Assembly (NCBI RefSeq): GCF_003008555.2
Contig: NZ_CP027665.1
Coordinates: 620,001 to 684,000, forward strand
DNA from: Pukyongiella litopenaei
Lineage (GTDB): Bacteria > Pseudomonadota > Alphaproteobacteria > Rhodobacterales > Rhodobacteraceae
DNA: 64,000 bases
Direction: 5' to 3'
The position numbers and the translations under genes are program-made. Of this stretch, positions 27,448-37,439 are shown in pieces (position 1 is the stretch's first letter; the number at the start of each line of letters is the position of its first letter). The notes beneath the pieces are model-generated. The model was not told the origin of the DNA. It worked only from the letters and a program-made list of their open reading frames with translations, and did not search any database.

Positions 27448-28686
27448 TCAATGCGATAAAAGGGACCGGGCAAAGCCTTCTGCCCCGCCGATCCGGTCGA
27501 TGACCGCCTCACCCTGCCCCGCCAGCGGTGCCGCCACCAGCCGGTCGCCCTGCCAGAGCGACGGCGCCGCCAGCAGCGCGGCGCGGGGCCGGCCGGTCGC
27601 CCGCCAGTTCCCGCACCGGGCCAGGCCGTCGCGGCCCAGCGCGCGCAGCTGCTGTCCCGGTCCGGTCGCGGTCGCGGTCCAGCGCCCGTCCCAGGCGGTT
27701 CCGGCGGCGCAGACCGTGTCGCGCACCGCATCGTATTCGCGGCAGATGCGGGCCGGGTCGCCCGCGACCAGCCGGCAGCCCGACAGGGTGATGTCGCGCC
27801 GCTCGCGCAGCGCAGCCAACATGCCCGCCACCGCCCTGCGGCGCGGCGGATAGCCCGCATCGCCGACCCATCGCAGCACGCCGATCACCAGCCGGCGGGC
27901 GATCTCTTCGGGCAGGTCGGCCAGGGCGGCGCGGTCCAGCAGGACATCGCCGCCATCCACGCGGGCCACATGGCGGGCCGCGTCATGCGCGAAACGGTCC
28001 AGTGCCACACGGCCCTGCCGGAGATTTTCGGCGACCTCGGCCAATCCCTGCGCCGACACGCCCAGAGGCGCCAGCGCCGCGAGCGCCCGCCGCGCCTTGA
28101 TCCGGTCGAAATCATCATTTTCATTGCCGGGATCCTCGACCCAGCCCAGCCCCGCGGCGTGCAGGCAGGCGCGCAGTTCGGCGCGGGTCACCCCCAGCAA
28201 CGGCCGCAGGAACCGGACGCCGTCGATCGAACGCGCGGCGGGCATCCCCGACAGACCATCGACGCCCGAGGCCCGCGCCAGCCGCATCAGGACGGTTTCG
28301 GCCTGATCGTCGGCAGTATGGCCCAACGCGACCGCGGCCAGCCGCTTGTCCCGCGCCCAGCCCGCCAGCAGCCCATAGCGCGCGTGCCGCGCCGCATCCT
28401 GCAGGTTGCCGCACCCGTCCCAGCCGTCCTCCCAAACCAGCACGTCATGTGCCAGGCCCAGGTGCGCGCACAGCTGCGCGACCGCTTCTGCCTCCTGCGC
28501 CGATTCCGGGCGCAGGCGATGGTCGACCGTGGCCACGGCCAGTGCGGATGGTGGGACGATACCGGTCAGAAAGTGCAGCAACGCCACCGAATCGCCACCG
28601 CCGGATACGGCAACGCCCAGCGGCACCGGCAACGGATCGGGCAGCGCCGCGCGCAGCCGCCCGATCAATCCGGTCCGGTCGTTCAA
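27448..28686 (-). CDS. tilS: tRNA(Ile)-lysidine synthase
   Basis: The 412-residue enzyme uses ATP and lysine to modify C34 of the CAU-anticodon tRNA-Ile so that it reads AUA. The PP-loop SGGGDS is at residues 28-33, and GHTADDQAETVLMRLARASG is the second conserved block. The C-terminal part is variable, as in the family. The start is a TTG (28686) that overlaps the TGA of cpoB in TTGA, so translation is probably coupled; there is no better in-frame ATG near. Confidence 0.92.
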   Translation of the reverse strand: MNDRTGLIGRLRAALPDPLPVPLGVAVSGGGDSVALLHFLTGIVPPSALAVATVDHRLRPESAQEAEAVAQLCAHLGLAHDVLVWEDGWDGCGNLQDAARHARYGLLAGWARDKRLAAVALGHTADDQAETVLMRLARASGVDGLSGMPAARSIDGVRFLRPLLGVTRAELRACLHAAGLGWVEDPGNENDDFDRIKARRALAALAPLGVSAQGLAEVAENLRQGRVALDRFAHDAARHVARVDGGDVLLDRAALADLPEEIARRLVIGVLRWVGDAGYPPRRRAVAGMLAALRERRDITLSGCRLVAGDPARICREYDAVRDTVCAAGTAWDGRWTATATGPGQQLRALGRDGLARCGNWRATGRPRAALLAAPSLWQGDRLVAAPLAGQGEAVIDRIGGAEGFARSLLSH

Positions 28687-29525
28687 GAACAGTTGAGCGC
28701 GGTCATCTCCGAGCGCGCGTTGGTTTCGACCGCCGCACCGGGAAAGCGCACCGAGATCTCGCCCAGCGTGATGCAGGCCTGGTCCACCTGCCCCAGCTTG
28801 CCCAGCGCCCGGCCCAGTTCGAACAGCGCCTCGGGCGCGTCGGTGCCGCTGGCATCGGCGGTAAACGCGTCGAGATAGGCCCGCGCGGCCTCGCGCGTCT
28901 TGCCCTGGCCATCATAGGCCCGGCCCAGCCCCAGCCGCGCCCGCGCCGCGAACGGGCTGCCGGGATAGCTGTCGCCGAACCTGGAATAGAGCGCGACCGC
29001 CTGCGGGTAGTCCCCGGCCTGCAACGCGGTTTCGGCGGCGCGGAAATCGGCCTCTTCGCCGATGGCCATCTCGCCGCTCCCGGCGGTGCCGGGCGCCTCG
29101 CCGCCGGTTACCGGGGGCGGCGTGGCCGTGCCCTGCGCGGCCGGGGCGGACCCGCCGCCGAGGGTGGTCGTCTCGCTAAGCTTGCTGGTATCCCCGCCTT
29201 CGAGTTCGACCAGGCGGAATTCGAGATCCCCGATCCGGTTGGTGCCGTCGGCAACGATACGGTCGATGCGATGCGACAGTTCCTCGGTCTGCGAGGTGAG
29301 CCGCTGCAGTTCGGCCTCCATCGAGGCCATCCGCTGCAACACGCTGTCGCCGGTGACGGCGGCCGATGCGCCGCCGGTCGTGGACAATTCGCGCTTCAGC
29401 TTCTGGATCTCGACATGCAGGACGGTCAGTTCCTGCCGGATATCGGCCAGCGTATCGGCGGACTGCGCCGTCAGCGGCGCAGCCATCACCGTCATCGCCA
29501 GCGCCAGGGCCGCGAGACGTTTCAT
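28683..29525 (-). CDS. cpoB: Cell-division coordinator CpoB (YbgF), tol-pal cluster TPR protein
   Basis: The 280-residue periplasmic protein has a signal peptide (RLAALALAMTVMAAPLTAQS), a coiled-coil N-terminal trimerisation region (about 28-95, heptads such as LHVEIQKLKRELSTTGG), a low-complexity linker, and C-terminal TPRs (about 155-270, including EAPLALYSRFGD-like units and LGRAYDGQGKTREAARAYLD). In the Tol-Pal system it links outer-membrane constriction to wall synthesis. It is 4 bp after pal and overlaps tilS. Confidence 0.9.
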   Translation of the reverse strand: MKRLAALALAMTVMAAPLTAQSADTLADIRQELTVLHVEIQKLKRELSTTGGASAAVTGDSVLQRMASMEAELQRLTSQTEELSHRIDRIVADGTNRIGDLEFRLVELEGGDTSKLSETTTLGGGSAPAAQGTATPPPVTGGEAPGTAGSGEMAIGEEADFRAAETALQAGDYPQAVALYSRFGDSYPGSPFAARARLGLGRAYDGQGKTREAARAYLDAFTADASGTDAPEALFELGRALGKLGQVDQACITLGEISVRFPGAAVETNARSEMTALNCS

Positions 29526-29529
29526 CGCC

Positions 29530-30027
29530 CTACCCCGTCAGTCCGGCGGCCAGCACAGTGACCGCGCGGCGGTTCTTGGCATAGCAGGCTTCCTGCGAAC
29601 AGATCTCGAGAGGCCGTTCCTTGCCATAGCTCACCACTTCGAGCCGGTTGGCCGCGACGCCGCGCGACACCAGGAATTCGCGCACCGCGTTGGCCCGGCG
29701 CGCACCGAGCGCGAGGTTGTATTCCCGCGTTCCCTGTTCATCGGCATGGCCTTCGATCACGGCGGTAAACGCGCCGTTGGACATCAGCCAGTTCGCCTGC
29801 CCCTGAAGCACGCTCAGGGCGGCGGGCGTCAGCGTGGACTGGTCGATCTCGAACAGCACCCGGTCGCCCACGACCTGCTGGAAATAGGCCGGCGATGCCG
29901 GGTCCGACACGGTGCCCGCCGCGCCGGGGCCGCCCAGCGCGCTGCCGCCCCCCGTCTTGGCGGCGTTGGAACACGCGCCCAGCGCCAGCATCGCGGCGAT
30001 AATTACGAACTTGCCTGCCTTGGTCAT
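29530..30027 (-). CDS. pal: Peptidoglycan-associated lipoprotein Pal
   Basis: The 165-residue lipoprotein has lipobox LGAC with Cys19, a Gly/Ala-rich linker, and an OmpA-type domain (about 52-160). The peptidoglycan-binding blocks are FEIDQSTLTPAALSVL and EGHADEQGTREYNLALGARR. It anchors the outer membrane to the wall and binds TolB. Two cysteines near the C-terminus (CSQEAC) may form a disulphide. Standard place between tolB and cpoB. Confidence 0.95.
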   Translation of the reverse strand: MTKAGKFVIIAAMLALGACSNAAKTGGGSALGGPGAAGTVSDPASPAYFQQVVGDRVLFEIDQSTLTPAALSVLQGQANWLMSNGAFTAVIEGHADEQGTREYNLALGARRANAVREFLVSRGVAANRLEVVSYGKERPLEICSQEACYAKNRRAVTVLAAGLTG

Positions 30028-30084
30028 GCCCGTTCCTCTTTCATTGTTGCGGCCTTCCTAGCACAGGCCATGTTGCATGTGAAC

Positions 30085-30131
30085 GCGCCGCTATTGCAGC
30101 GGCTTTTTCAACAGCGCCGCTATTGCAGCGG
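30085..30131 (-). repeat. 18-bp direct duplication of the tolB 3' end
   Basis: GCGCCGCTATTGCAGCGG occurs at 30085-30102 and 30114-30131, 29 bp apart. The second copy (plus-strand order) covers the last codons and TAG stop of tolB; the first is in the tolB-pal spacer. Each copy can fold into a small hairpin (CCGCT/AGCGG arms on the minus strand). The spacing is not a multiple of three. Confidence 0.8.
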
Positions 30132-31436
30132 TGACCAGGACGGGTCGGACCCGCCTTCGGGTGTGGGCACCCGGCGCAGGTTGCGCCCGGTGATGTCCAC
30201 CGAATAGAGCGCCGCGCGCCCGTCCGCCCCTTGGGTTTCGCGGGCGAACATGATCACGCGCCCGTTGGGAGCCCAGGTCGGCCCCTCGTCCAGGAATGAC
30301 GCGGTCAGCAACCGTTCGTTGCTGCCATCGGTCCGCATCACGCCGATATGGAACCGCCCCTTGTTCTGCTTGGTAAAGGCGATCATGTCGCCGCGCGGTG
30401 ACCAGACCGGCGTGCCATAGCGCCCCTGGCCAAAGCTGATCCGCTGCGCCTCGCCCCCGCCCACGGGCATCACATAGAGCTGCGGGCCGCCGGAGCGGTC
30501 GCTTTCGAACACGATCCGGCTGCCATCGGGCGAAAAGCTGGGCGCGGTTTCGATCGAAGGCGCACTGGTCAGCCGCGTCTGCGCCCCGGTGGCGATATCC
30601 ATCGCGTACAGATCGGTGTTGCCCCCCTTGCTGAGCGAAAACACCACCGTGCGCCCGTCCGGGGCGAACCGGGGCGCAAAGCTCATGGTCCCGTCGCCGC
30701 TCTCCAGCACTGTCTTTTTGACCTTGCCCACGTCGAGCACATGAATGCGCGGAAACCCGCTTTCATAGCTGGTATAGAGCACCCGGTCCCCGCTGGGTGA
30801 AAACCGCGGCGCCAGCACGATGGTGGAACTGTCGGTGAGGTATTGCAGGTTCGCCCCGTCATAATCCATCAGCGCCAGCCGCTTCTGCCGGTCGTTCTTT
30901 GGCCCGGTTTCGGACACGAACACCACCCGGCTGTCGAAATAGCCGCCCTCGCCGGTGATCCGGCTATAGACCGCATCCGCCACCTTATGCGCCATCCGCC
31001 GCCAGGTGTCGGTGCTGCCATTGAATTGCAGCCCGCCGCCCAGTTCCGCGTCCGAGAACACGTCGTAGAGGCGGAACTGCACCGTCAGCTGCGACCCGGA
31101 CACCGCGACCCAGCCCGTCACCACCGCCTGGGCGTTGATCGCCTTCCAGTCGGCATATTGCAGCGGCGCGTCGAAATCGCCGGCGCTGCTGATGAAGGCA
31201 TCGGCCGGTATCTCGCGGAACAGCCCGGTGCCGGTCAGATCCGCCGCGACCAGCCGCGAGATCGACCGCGCCAGGTCCGCCGACCCGGCATCGGCGGCTT
31301 CGAAATCGGGCACCGCGATGGGCAGCGGTTCGATCACGCCCTCGGTGATCTCGATGCGCAGCGGGCCGGTCTGGGCAAAGGCGCCTCCCGTCAGAAGGGA
31401 TGCGGCGAACAGAACGCCGGTCAGCAGTTTCCTCAT
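30120..31436 (-). CDS. tolB: Tol-Pal system periplasmic protein TolB
   Basis: The 438-residue protein has a signal peptide ([19 protein letters not shown]), an N-terminal alpha/beta domain and a six-bladed beta-propeller. The propeller repeats are clear: [86 protein letters not shown]. TolB binds Pal and TolA in the periplasm. The start overlaps the tolA stop by four bases (ATGA at 31433-31436). Confidence 0.96.
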   Translation of the reverse strand: MRKLLTGVLFAASLLTGGAFAQTGPLRIEITEGVIEPLPIAVPDFEAADAGSADLARSISRLVAADLTGTGLFREIPADAFISSAGDFDAPLQYADWKAINAQAVVTGWVAVSGSQLTVQFRLYDVFSDAELGGGLQFNGSTDTWRRMAHKVADAVYSRITGEGGYFDSRVVFVSETGPKNDRQKRLALMDYDGANLQYLTDSSTIVLAPRFSPSGDRVLYTSYESGFPRIHVLDVGKVKKTVLESGDGTMSFAPRFAPDGRTVVFSLSKGGNTDLYAMDIATGAQTRLTSAPSIETAPSFSPDGSRIVFESDRSGGPQLYVMPVGGGEAQRISFGQGRYGTPVWSPRGDMIAFTKQNKGRFHIGVMRTDGSNERLLTASFLDEGPTWAPNGRVIMFARETQGADGRAALYSVDITGRNLRRVPTPEGGSDPSWSPLQ

Positions 31437-32503
31437 TTGATCTGCATCCTTTCAGGGTTGAACGTCATCTCGATATCACGCCACTGGTCGAATTTCTCTG
31501 CCGGAAGATCGAAGCCCCGCGCCCCGCAGCGGATAATCGCGCGACGCGCCGCCTCGAACGCCTGTTCGGCGGCCCCGCCCGAGCCTCCGCTGGCCGACAG
31601 CATCCGGATCGATTCGCGCACCGGAACCCCGTCGCGGGCCATGCTGACGCCGACGACCACGGTGGTGCGCAGCGCCTCCGAGGACAACGATCCGACATTC
31701 CAGCAGCGCGACACGGCGACCCGCAGGCCCTCCCGTTCGCCCGCGGTCAGCGGCGGTCCCGTGGGCGCGGCGGGCGCGGCGGGTTCTGGCGCCTCGTCGC
31801 CCCCGTCCGCCAACGCCGCGGCCAGCGCATCCTCGATGGCGCTGTTGGTATCGGGATCGGGATCGGCCACCGGCGGTTCCGGCCGGGGCTCAGCGGTGGT
31901 GTCGGGTTGCGGATCGGGGGCCGGGCGCCGGTCGGGGCGCGACACCGGCCGGGCCGAGGCGAGCGGCGCCAGCGTTTCGCGTTCATTGGCCTCGGTTTCG
32001 ATCCGGTCCCCGGCTTCCTCGGGCGCGGTGGCCTCCTGTGCGTCGCGGTCGGTCTGCGCGCCATCCTCCTCGACCACCGCGGGCGTCGTGTCGGTGTCGG
32101 GCGCGGCATCGACCGGCGGCGGTGCGACCGGATCCGGCGCGACCCGTTCCGCCGGGCGCGGCTCGGGCTGCGCCAGCGGCGCCTCGGGGGCATCCGGCAC
32201 CTCGGGCTGCGGCGGCAGCGCCGCGGTTTCCTGCGTCAGGTCGGGCGCCTCGGCAACAGGCGGCTCGGCCGGGTCATCCGCTGGCGGCTCGGGCGCTGGT
32301 TCGGGCCGCGCGGGCGGCCGCTGGGACACCTGCGGCGCATCGGATGCGCTAGGTGCACCCAACGCGGCAAAATCCTGGGCCGAGATCAGCGACACCTCAT
32401 GCACCTCGTATGGCAGCGGTTCGGACCGGAACGCGCCCCCCAGCAACGCCCAGCCGATCAGCGCCAGATGCGCCGCCCCGGAAATCTTGGTGCCGGTCTG
32501 CAC
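31433..32503 (-). CDS. tolA: Cell-envelope integrity protein TolA
   Basis: The 356-residue protein has a short N-terminal membrane segment (about 8-24), a long disordered middle region (about 50-255) and a C-terminal TonB/TolA-like domain (about 265-350, with [20 protein letters not shown]). The middle is rich in Pro, Glu, Asp and Ala, not the Ala/Lys-rich helix of enterobacterial TolA. Identity rests on position and the C-terminal domain. TolA spans the periplasm, coupling TolQR energy to TolB-Pal. Stop overlaps the tolB start. Confidence 0.88.
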   Translation of the reverse strand: MQTGTKISGAAHLALIGWALLGGAFRSEPLPYEVHEVSLISAQDFAALGAPSASDAPQVSQRPPARPEPAPEPPADDPAEPPVAEAPDLTQETAALPPQPEVPDAPEAPLAQPEPRPAERVAPDPVAPPPVDAAPDTDTTPAVVEEDGAQTDRDAQEATAPEEAGDRIETEANERETLAPLASARPVSRPDRRPAPDPQPDTTAEPRPEPPVADPDPDTNSAIEDALAAALADGGDEAPEPAAPAAPTGPPLTAGEREGLRVAVSRCWNVGSLSSEALRTTVVVGVSMARDGVPVRESIRMLSASGGSGGAAEQAFEAARRAIIRCGARGFDLPAEKFDQWRDIEMTFNPERMQIK

Positions 32504-32512
32504 GCCGCCGCC

Positions 32513-32983
<471 letters not shown>

Positions 32984-32986
32984 CGG

Positions 32987-33682
32987 TCAGGAATCCAGCT
33001 GCCGGGACAGGATGGTGGCGAACTCGTCGGCAAAGGCCTCGTACCCGGCCACGATCCGGTCGCAATCCGCGCTCAGCTTGTTGTAGAAGATCACCGCAGG
33101 AACCGCCGCCAGCAGCCCCAGCGCAGTGGCCAGCAGCGCCTCGGCGATCCCCGGCGCCACCACCGCGATATTGGTGTTCTGCTGCTCGGCGATCTCGATA
33201 AAGGCGTTCATGATGCCCCAGACGGTGCCGAACAGCCCGACAAACGGCGCCGTGGCCCCGATCGTGGCCAGCACCGACAGCCCGTTCTGCAATCGTTCCG
33301 ACTGTTTGCTGATCGCCACGTCCATCGACCGGTCGATCCGCGCCTGCGCCCCGGCGATGAACCCGCCATCCTGCCGGTGCGACCGCCGCCATTCGGTCAT
33401 CCCGGCGGCAAAGATCTTCTGCGAATTGCCCGCGGGCTGCGCGCCGATCTGCTCATAGAGCCCGTCCAGCGGCTCGCCGGACCAGAAGGCGCGGTCGAAG
33501 ACCGACGCCTCGGACCGCGCCGCCCGGTAGGTGATCAGCTTCTGGATGATGATCGCCCAGGACCAGAAGGACGCCACCAGCAGCGACAGCATCACCAGTT
33601 TCACCAGGAAGGTCGCGCGCGCGAACAATCCCCACAACGAGAAATCAATCCCCTGCGCCAACGCCAAGGTTTCTGCTTCCAT
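32987..33682 (-). CDS. tolQ: Tol-Pal system proton-channel protein TolQ (ExbB family)
   Basis: The 231-residue protein has three transmembrane helices: about 16-36, and two in the C-terminal MotA/ExbB domain (NGLSVLATIGATAPFVGLFG and IAEALLATALGLLAAVPAVI). Conserved Thr and Ala residues line the proton path. The ATG at 33682 (after GAGCAGGCAG) gives the usual TolQ N-terminus; the open frame extends 30 residues further without TolQ features. First gene of the Tol core after ybgC, separated by 107 bp. Confidence 0.95.
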   Translation of the reverse strand: MEAETLALAQGIDFSLWGLFARATFLVKLVMLSLLVASFWSWAIIIQKLITYRAARSEASVFDRAFWSGEPLDGLYEQIGAQPAGNSQKIFAAGMTEWRRSHRQDGGFIAGAQARIDRSMDVAISKQSERLQNGLSVLATIGATAPFVGLFGTVWGIMNAFIEIAEQQNTNIAVVAPGIAEALLATALGLLAAVPAVIFYNKLSADCDRIVAGYEAFADEFATILSRQLDS

Positions 33683-33789
33683 CTGCCTGCTCTTTTCTCT
33701 CGTGTCCGGCCCTGCGCAAGGCCGTGTCATTGCGCGCAGACTATCGCAGATAGGCAGCGATTGCCAACACAACCACCCGTGAGGACATG

Positions 33790-34179
33790 TTACGCCAGCA
33801 ATGCGCGAATCTCTGCCGGAAGCCGCACCGGGCGGCCCGCGGCGTTCATGCAGACGGCCGTGACCGAGGCGCGGAAGATCGGCGTTTCACCCCTGAGAAC
33901 CAGCTGATCCATCACCAGCCGCGCCCCCGACACCTTCCGCATGGTGGTTTCCACCACCAGTTCGTCATCGAATTTCGCGGTCGACAGGTATTCCGCCTCG
34001 ATCCGGCGCACCACCCAGACGATGCCGGCCTCTCGCATGGCATTCTGGTCATTGCCCAGCTGCCGCACCCAGTCGCTGCGCGCGCGTTCGACATAGCGCA
34101 GGTAATTGGCGTGATAGACGATCCCGCCCATGTCCGTATCTTCGTAATAGACCCGCACCGGGAACAGATGCACGCTCAT
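33790..34179 (-). CDS. ybgC: Tol-Pal-associated acyl-CoA thioesterase YbgC
   Basis: The 129-residue hot-dog-fold thioesterase has the 4-hydroxybenzoyl-CoA thioesterase signature YYEDTDMGGIVYHANYLRYV, with Asp16 as the catalytic acid. It hydrolyses short acyl-CoA or acyl-ACP and is the usual first gene of the tol-pal cluster. Its start overlaps the stop of the upstream unknown gene by four bases, extending the operon upstream. Confidence 0.93.
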   Translation of the reverse strand: MSVHLFPVRVYYEDTDMGGIVYHANYLRYVERARSDWVRQLGNDQNAMREAGIVWVVRRIEAEYLSTAKFDDELVVETTMRKVSGARLVMDQLVLRGETPIFRASVTAVCMNAAGRPVRLPAEIRALLA

Positions 34180-34799
34180 GCCGACGCCTCCAGCCGCGCG
34201 AAAATCCGCAACGCGTGGCTCCGGTCCCCGGCCTGGACCGGCAATACCGGATCATACCCCGCGCGCATGACCCCCGCGATGTCCGGGCGCAGGATCACGG
34301 CCTGCCCGGCCCGCGCCAGCGGCGAACGGTCGCGAAACGCGCCCGGCGCCCACAGCAGCATGACCTGCACCACCTGCGCCAGCGCCAGCTCCTCGGCGGG
34401 CTGCGCCGCCAGCGCATCGTCCATGCACAGGAACACGAACGCCGCCCGGATCGCGCCCGCCTCGTCGAAACGGAAAACCCGGTACTGGTTGGCCCCCGCA
34501 GCTTTCAGCCGCGCGACCAGCGGCGCGAGGTCCGGCACCAGCCGGTCCAGATCGCGCACGTCCAGCAACTCCGCCCAGTCGCGAAAGAAAAACACCATGC
34601 AGTTCGATCCCAGCTCGGGATCGGTCTCCGCCAGCGGGTGGCCGGTCAGTGACGACACCGCCTCAAAGGCGCCCTTGACCACCCCCAGCGTTGCCGCGTC
34701 GACCCCGAACACCACCGGCGCGACGGGCCGCCCCCAACGGGCAAAGGCATAGGCCCCGTCATCGCGGGTGAACAGCCTCTCGATCTCGTCCGGTGTCAC
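34176..34799 (-). CDS. Conserved-looking hypothetical protein between ruvB and ybgC
   Basis: I do not recognise this 207-residue protein. It has no signal peptide or clear membrane helix; it reads as a compact alpha/beta protein with WGRPVAPVVFGVDAATLGVV, NCMVFFFRDWAELLDV and FDEAGAIRAAFVFLCMD segments. The GTG start (34799) follows AGAGGA with good spacing. It overlaps ybgC by four bases (ATGA type) and follows ruvB by 60 bp. Tight coupling to the Tol-Pal operon suggests an envelope or ybgC-related task, but nothing in the sequence proves it. Confidence 0.75.
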   Translation of the reverse strand: MTPDEIERLFTRDDGAYAFARWGRPVAPVVFGVDAATLGVVKGAFEAVSSLTGHPLAETDPELGSNCMVFFFRDWAELLDVRDLDRLVPDLAPLVARLKAAGANQYRVFRFDEAGAIRAAFVFLCMDDALAAQPAEELALAQVVQVMLLWAPGAFRDRSPLARAGQAVILRPDIAGVMRAGYDPVLPVQAGDRSHALRIFARLEASA

Positions 34800-34859
34800 C
34801 GCCGCTTCCTCTTGCCCGAAATATCCCCGCCGGAGGCATAAAAGCCTATCGCGGCGGCA

Positions 34860-35888
34860 TCAACCGAAGAGATCGCTCTGCCCCTTGCGCGGCGCGGGCG
34901 CCGCCAGACCCAGATGCTCCCAGGCCTTGCGCGCCAGCATCCGCCCGCGCGGGCTGCGCTGGATCAGGCCCTGCTGCAGCAGATAGGGCTCGACCACCTC
35001 CTCCAGCGAATCCCGGCTCTCGCTCAGCGCCGCCGACAGGGTTTCGATCCCGACCGGCCCGCCACCATAGTTCTCGGCGATCAGCCGCAGATAGCGCCGG
35101 TCGGCCCCGTCGAGCCCAAGGTGATCGACCCCCAGCCGGGTCAGCGCCCCGTCGGCCAGCGCGCGGGTGATCTGCCCATCCCCCTCGACCACCGCGAAAT
35201 CCACAACCCGGCGCAGCAACCGCCCCGCGATGCGCGGGGTGCCACGGGCGCGCCGCGCGATCTCGCGCGCTCCGGCCGCATCCGCCGGCGCACCCAGCCG
35301 CCGCGCATTGCGGGTCACGATCTCGTGCAGCTCGTCCACGGAATAGAACTGCAACCGGGTCGGGATCCCGAACCGGTCGCGCAGCGGCGTGGTCAACAGC
35401 CCCATCCGCGTGGTCGCCCCCACCAGGGTAAAGGGCTGCAGCTCGATGCGCACCGTGCGCGCCGCGGGGCCTTCTCCGATCACCAGGTCCAGCTCGTAAT
35501 CCTCCAGCGCCGGATAGAGCACCTCCTCCACCGCCGGGTTCAGCCGGTGGATCTCGTCGATGAACAGCACGTCACGGGCCTCGAGATTGGTCAGGATCGC
35601 AGCCAGGTCGCCCGCCTTGGCCAGCACCGGACCGCTGGTCATACGGAAATTCACCCCCAGCTCGCGCGCCATGATCTGCGCCAGCGTGGTCTTGCCCAGC
35701 CCCGGCGGCCCGTGAAACAGCGTGTGGTCCATCGCCTCGCCGCGCTGCCGGGCGGACTGGATGAACACCCTGAGATTTGCCCGCGCCTCGGCCTGGCCGA
35801 TAAAATCGTCAAGAACCTGCGGACGCAACGCGCGGTCGCCATCCTCGGGCAGCGGTTCGGGCCGCAGGGTCGGATCCGGTTCGGTCAT
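34860..35888 (-). CDS. ruvB: Holliday junction branch-migration ATPase RuvB
   Basis: The 342-residue AAA+ motor has Walker A GPPGLGKT (60-67), Walker [10 protein letters not shown] (about 109-117), sensor and arginine-finger region [20 protein letters not shown], and a C-terminal winged helix with [15 protein letters not shown]. It drives branch migration with RuvA. The stretch between ruvA and ruvB carries a repeated hairpin element (35910-35943). Last of the ruvC-A-B group. Confidence 0.97.
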   Translation of the reverse strand: MTEPDPTLRPEPLPEDGDRALRPQVLDDFIGQAEARANLRVFIQSARQRGEAMDHTLFHGPPGLGKTTLAQIMARELGVNFRMTSGPVLAKAGDLAAILTNLEARDVLFIDEIHRLNPAVEEVLYPALEDYELDLVIGEGPAARTVRIELQPFTLVGATTRMGLLTTPLRDRFGIPTRLQFYSVDELHEIVTRNARRLGAPADAAGAREIARRARGTPRIAGRLLRRVVDFAVVEGDGQITRALADGALTRLGVDHLGLDGADRRYLRLIAENYGGGPVGIETLSAALSESRDSLEEVVEPYLLQQGLIQRSPRGRMLARKAWEHLGLAAPAPRKGQSDLFG

Positions 35889-35909
35889 GTCCTCTCCTTG
35901 GCCGCGACG

Positions 35910-35943
35910 CCAGCGAGGTCGCCCGTCGGGCGGACGAGCGGCC
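35910..35943 (-). repeat. Dispersed hairpin element, copy A (ruvA-ruvB spacer)
   Basis: These 34 bases match 54513-54547 with two substitutions and one single-base indel. The core CGCCCG-T-CGGGCG is self-complementary. On the minus strand the element starts directly after the ruvA stop and ends about 10 bp before the ruvB RBS (AAGGAGAGG). See copy B for the same arrangement. Confidence 0.75.
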
Positions 35944-36606
35944 TCATCCCTTCGGCGCCAGCAGTTTCAGCGCCGCGCGGATCAGCCCCGGCGCATCCGC
36001 CCCCGGCTCGGCCCCGGCCGCTTCGGCCACCGCCGCGGCCGCATCGCCCGGCGCATAGCCGAGATTGCCCAGCGCCGAAAGCGCATCCGCCTGCGCGCCC
36101 GGTTCGGCGACCCCGGCCAGCGCCGCCCTCGGGGCCACAGCCTGTTCCCCGGGCGCTGCCGCGCCCTCCATCGCCTCCGCCACCGTTCCGCCCAGCGCCA
36201 TCACGCCGGGGGCCTTGTCCTTGAGATCGAGCACGATCCGCTGCGCCAGTTTCGGACCCACCCCCTTGGCGGCCCTGACCGAGTTCCAGTCGCCCAGCGC
36301 GATCGCCCGGCCGACCCCGTCGGCCCCCAGCGCGCCCAGGATCGCCAGCGACACCTTGGCGCCCACCCCCTGAACCGAGGTCAGCAGCCGGTGCCATTCC
36401 TTCTCGACCGGGGTCGAAAACCCGAACAGCTGCAACAGATCCTCGCGCACCAGCAGATCGGTATGCAGCGCCACCGCCTCGCCCGTCCCCGGCAGCGCCG
36501 CCAGCACCCGTTCCGAGCAATAGACCTCGTAACCGATCCCGCCCACGTCGATCATCACATGGTCGGCACCACGATAGGCCAGCCGCCCCGTCAGCCGCCC
36601 GATCAT
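35944..36606 (-). CDS. ruvA: Holliday junction binding protein RuvA
   Basis: The 220-residue protein has an N-terminal OB fold ([20 protein letters not shown]), helix-hairpin-helix motifs in the middle ([20 protein letters not shown] and [14 protein letters not shown]-like [17 protein letters not shown]), and a C-terminal UBA-like domain that contacts RuvB. It tetramerises on four-way junctions. Start overlaps the ruvC stop by four bases. An Ala/Gly-rich linker separates domains II and III. Confidence 0.96.
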   Translation of the reverse strand: MIGRLTGRLAYRGADHVMIDVGGIGYEVYCSERVLAALPGTGEAVALHTDLLVREDLLQLFGFSTPVEKEWHRLLTSVQGVGAKVSLAILGALGADGVGRAIALGDWNSVRAAKGVGPKLAQRIVLDLKDKAPGVMALGGTVAEAMEGAAAPGEQAVAPRAALAGVAEPGAQADALSALGNLGYAPGDAAAAVAEAAGAEPGADAPGLIRAALKLLAPKG

Positions 36607-37094
36607 GCCCGCAGCTCCCGCAATCGCGGTGCCGTGGCATGGTGGGCATGGCAGATCGCGATCGCCAGCGCGTCGGCCGCGTCCGGACCCTCGGGCGCGC
36701 AGCCGGGAAGCTGCAACCGCACCATGTGATCGACCTGCGCCTTTTCCGCGTGCCCCACGCCCACCACCGTCTTCTTGACCCGGTTGGGGGCGTATTCGCC
36801 CACCTCCAGCCCCGCCTGCGCCAGCGCCAGCAGCGCCACGCCGCGGGCCTGGCCCAGTTTCAGCGTGCCGGCCCCGTCCTTGTTCACGAAGGTCTGTTCG
36901 ATTGCCGCCGCATCGGGGTCATGCGCGGCCACCACCGCCGACAATTGCCGGAACAGCGCCAGCAACCGGTCCGCCAGCGCGCCCTCGCCCGAGCGGCACA
37001 GCCCGTTGGCCACATGCGTCAGACGGCTGCCACGCGATTCGATCACGCCCCAGCCGAGGGTTCTCAGCCCCGGATCGACACCCAGAATCCGCAT
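36603..37094 (-). CDS. ruvC: Holliday junction resolvase RuvC
   Basis: The 163-residue RNase H-fold endonuclease has the first catalytic Asp in [16 protein letters not shown] (Asp7). The central acidic residue lies in [13 protein letters not shown] and the C-terminal acidic pair in [14 protein letters not shown]. It cuts Holliday junctions symmetrically. First gene of the ruvCAB group, coupled to ruvA by overlap, and divergent from the DUF1127 gene across 345 bp. Confidence 0.96.
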   Translation of the reverse strand: MRILGVDPGLRTLGWGVIESRGSRLTHVANGLCRSGEGALADRLLALFRQLSAVVAAHDPDAAAIEQTFVNKDGAGTLKLGQARGVALLALAQAGLEVGEYAPNRVKKTVVGVGHAEKAQVDHMVRLQLPGCAPEGPDAADALAIAICHAHHATAPRLRELRA

Positions 37095-37439
37095 GAAACG
37101 CCGGCCCTGCCCGTTTTTGTTGCCTCGCGGACACGGTTAGCACGAAAGGCGAACACCATCCAAGCGTTTTGCCACCCGGCCTGAACGCGACACCGCGCGA
37201 TCCGGTTGCGACACCGGCCGCGGAACCCGGTCCCGAAACGACATCGAAATCGCCGATTGCGACACTGGGCGACCGGGAATTTTCCCTTTTCCCAGATACT
37301 GTTACGGACCGGACCAGCTCTGCATCCCGTGCATGGGTGTCATGCGTTTTTGCCGGTTGCCGGACACGATGGTCCGGCCTACCTGCCGAAGATCGAAATG
37401 AACGGCTACCACTCACACAAACCCATCGGAGGACATGAT
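37095..37439. other. Divergent region ruvC / DUF1127
   Basis: These 345 bases hold no gene I can support. They must contain the ruvC promoter and that of the DUF1127 gene. GCGACAC occurs three times (37187, 37208, 37259), twice inside a longer match (TTGCGACACYGG). A less GC-rich run at 37277-37300 (GAATTTTCCCTTTTCCCAGATAC) is the likeliest promoter area for the DUF1127 gene, which would give a leader over 100 nt long. Confidence 0.5.
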
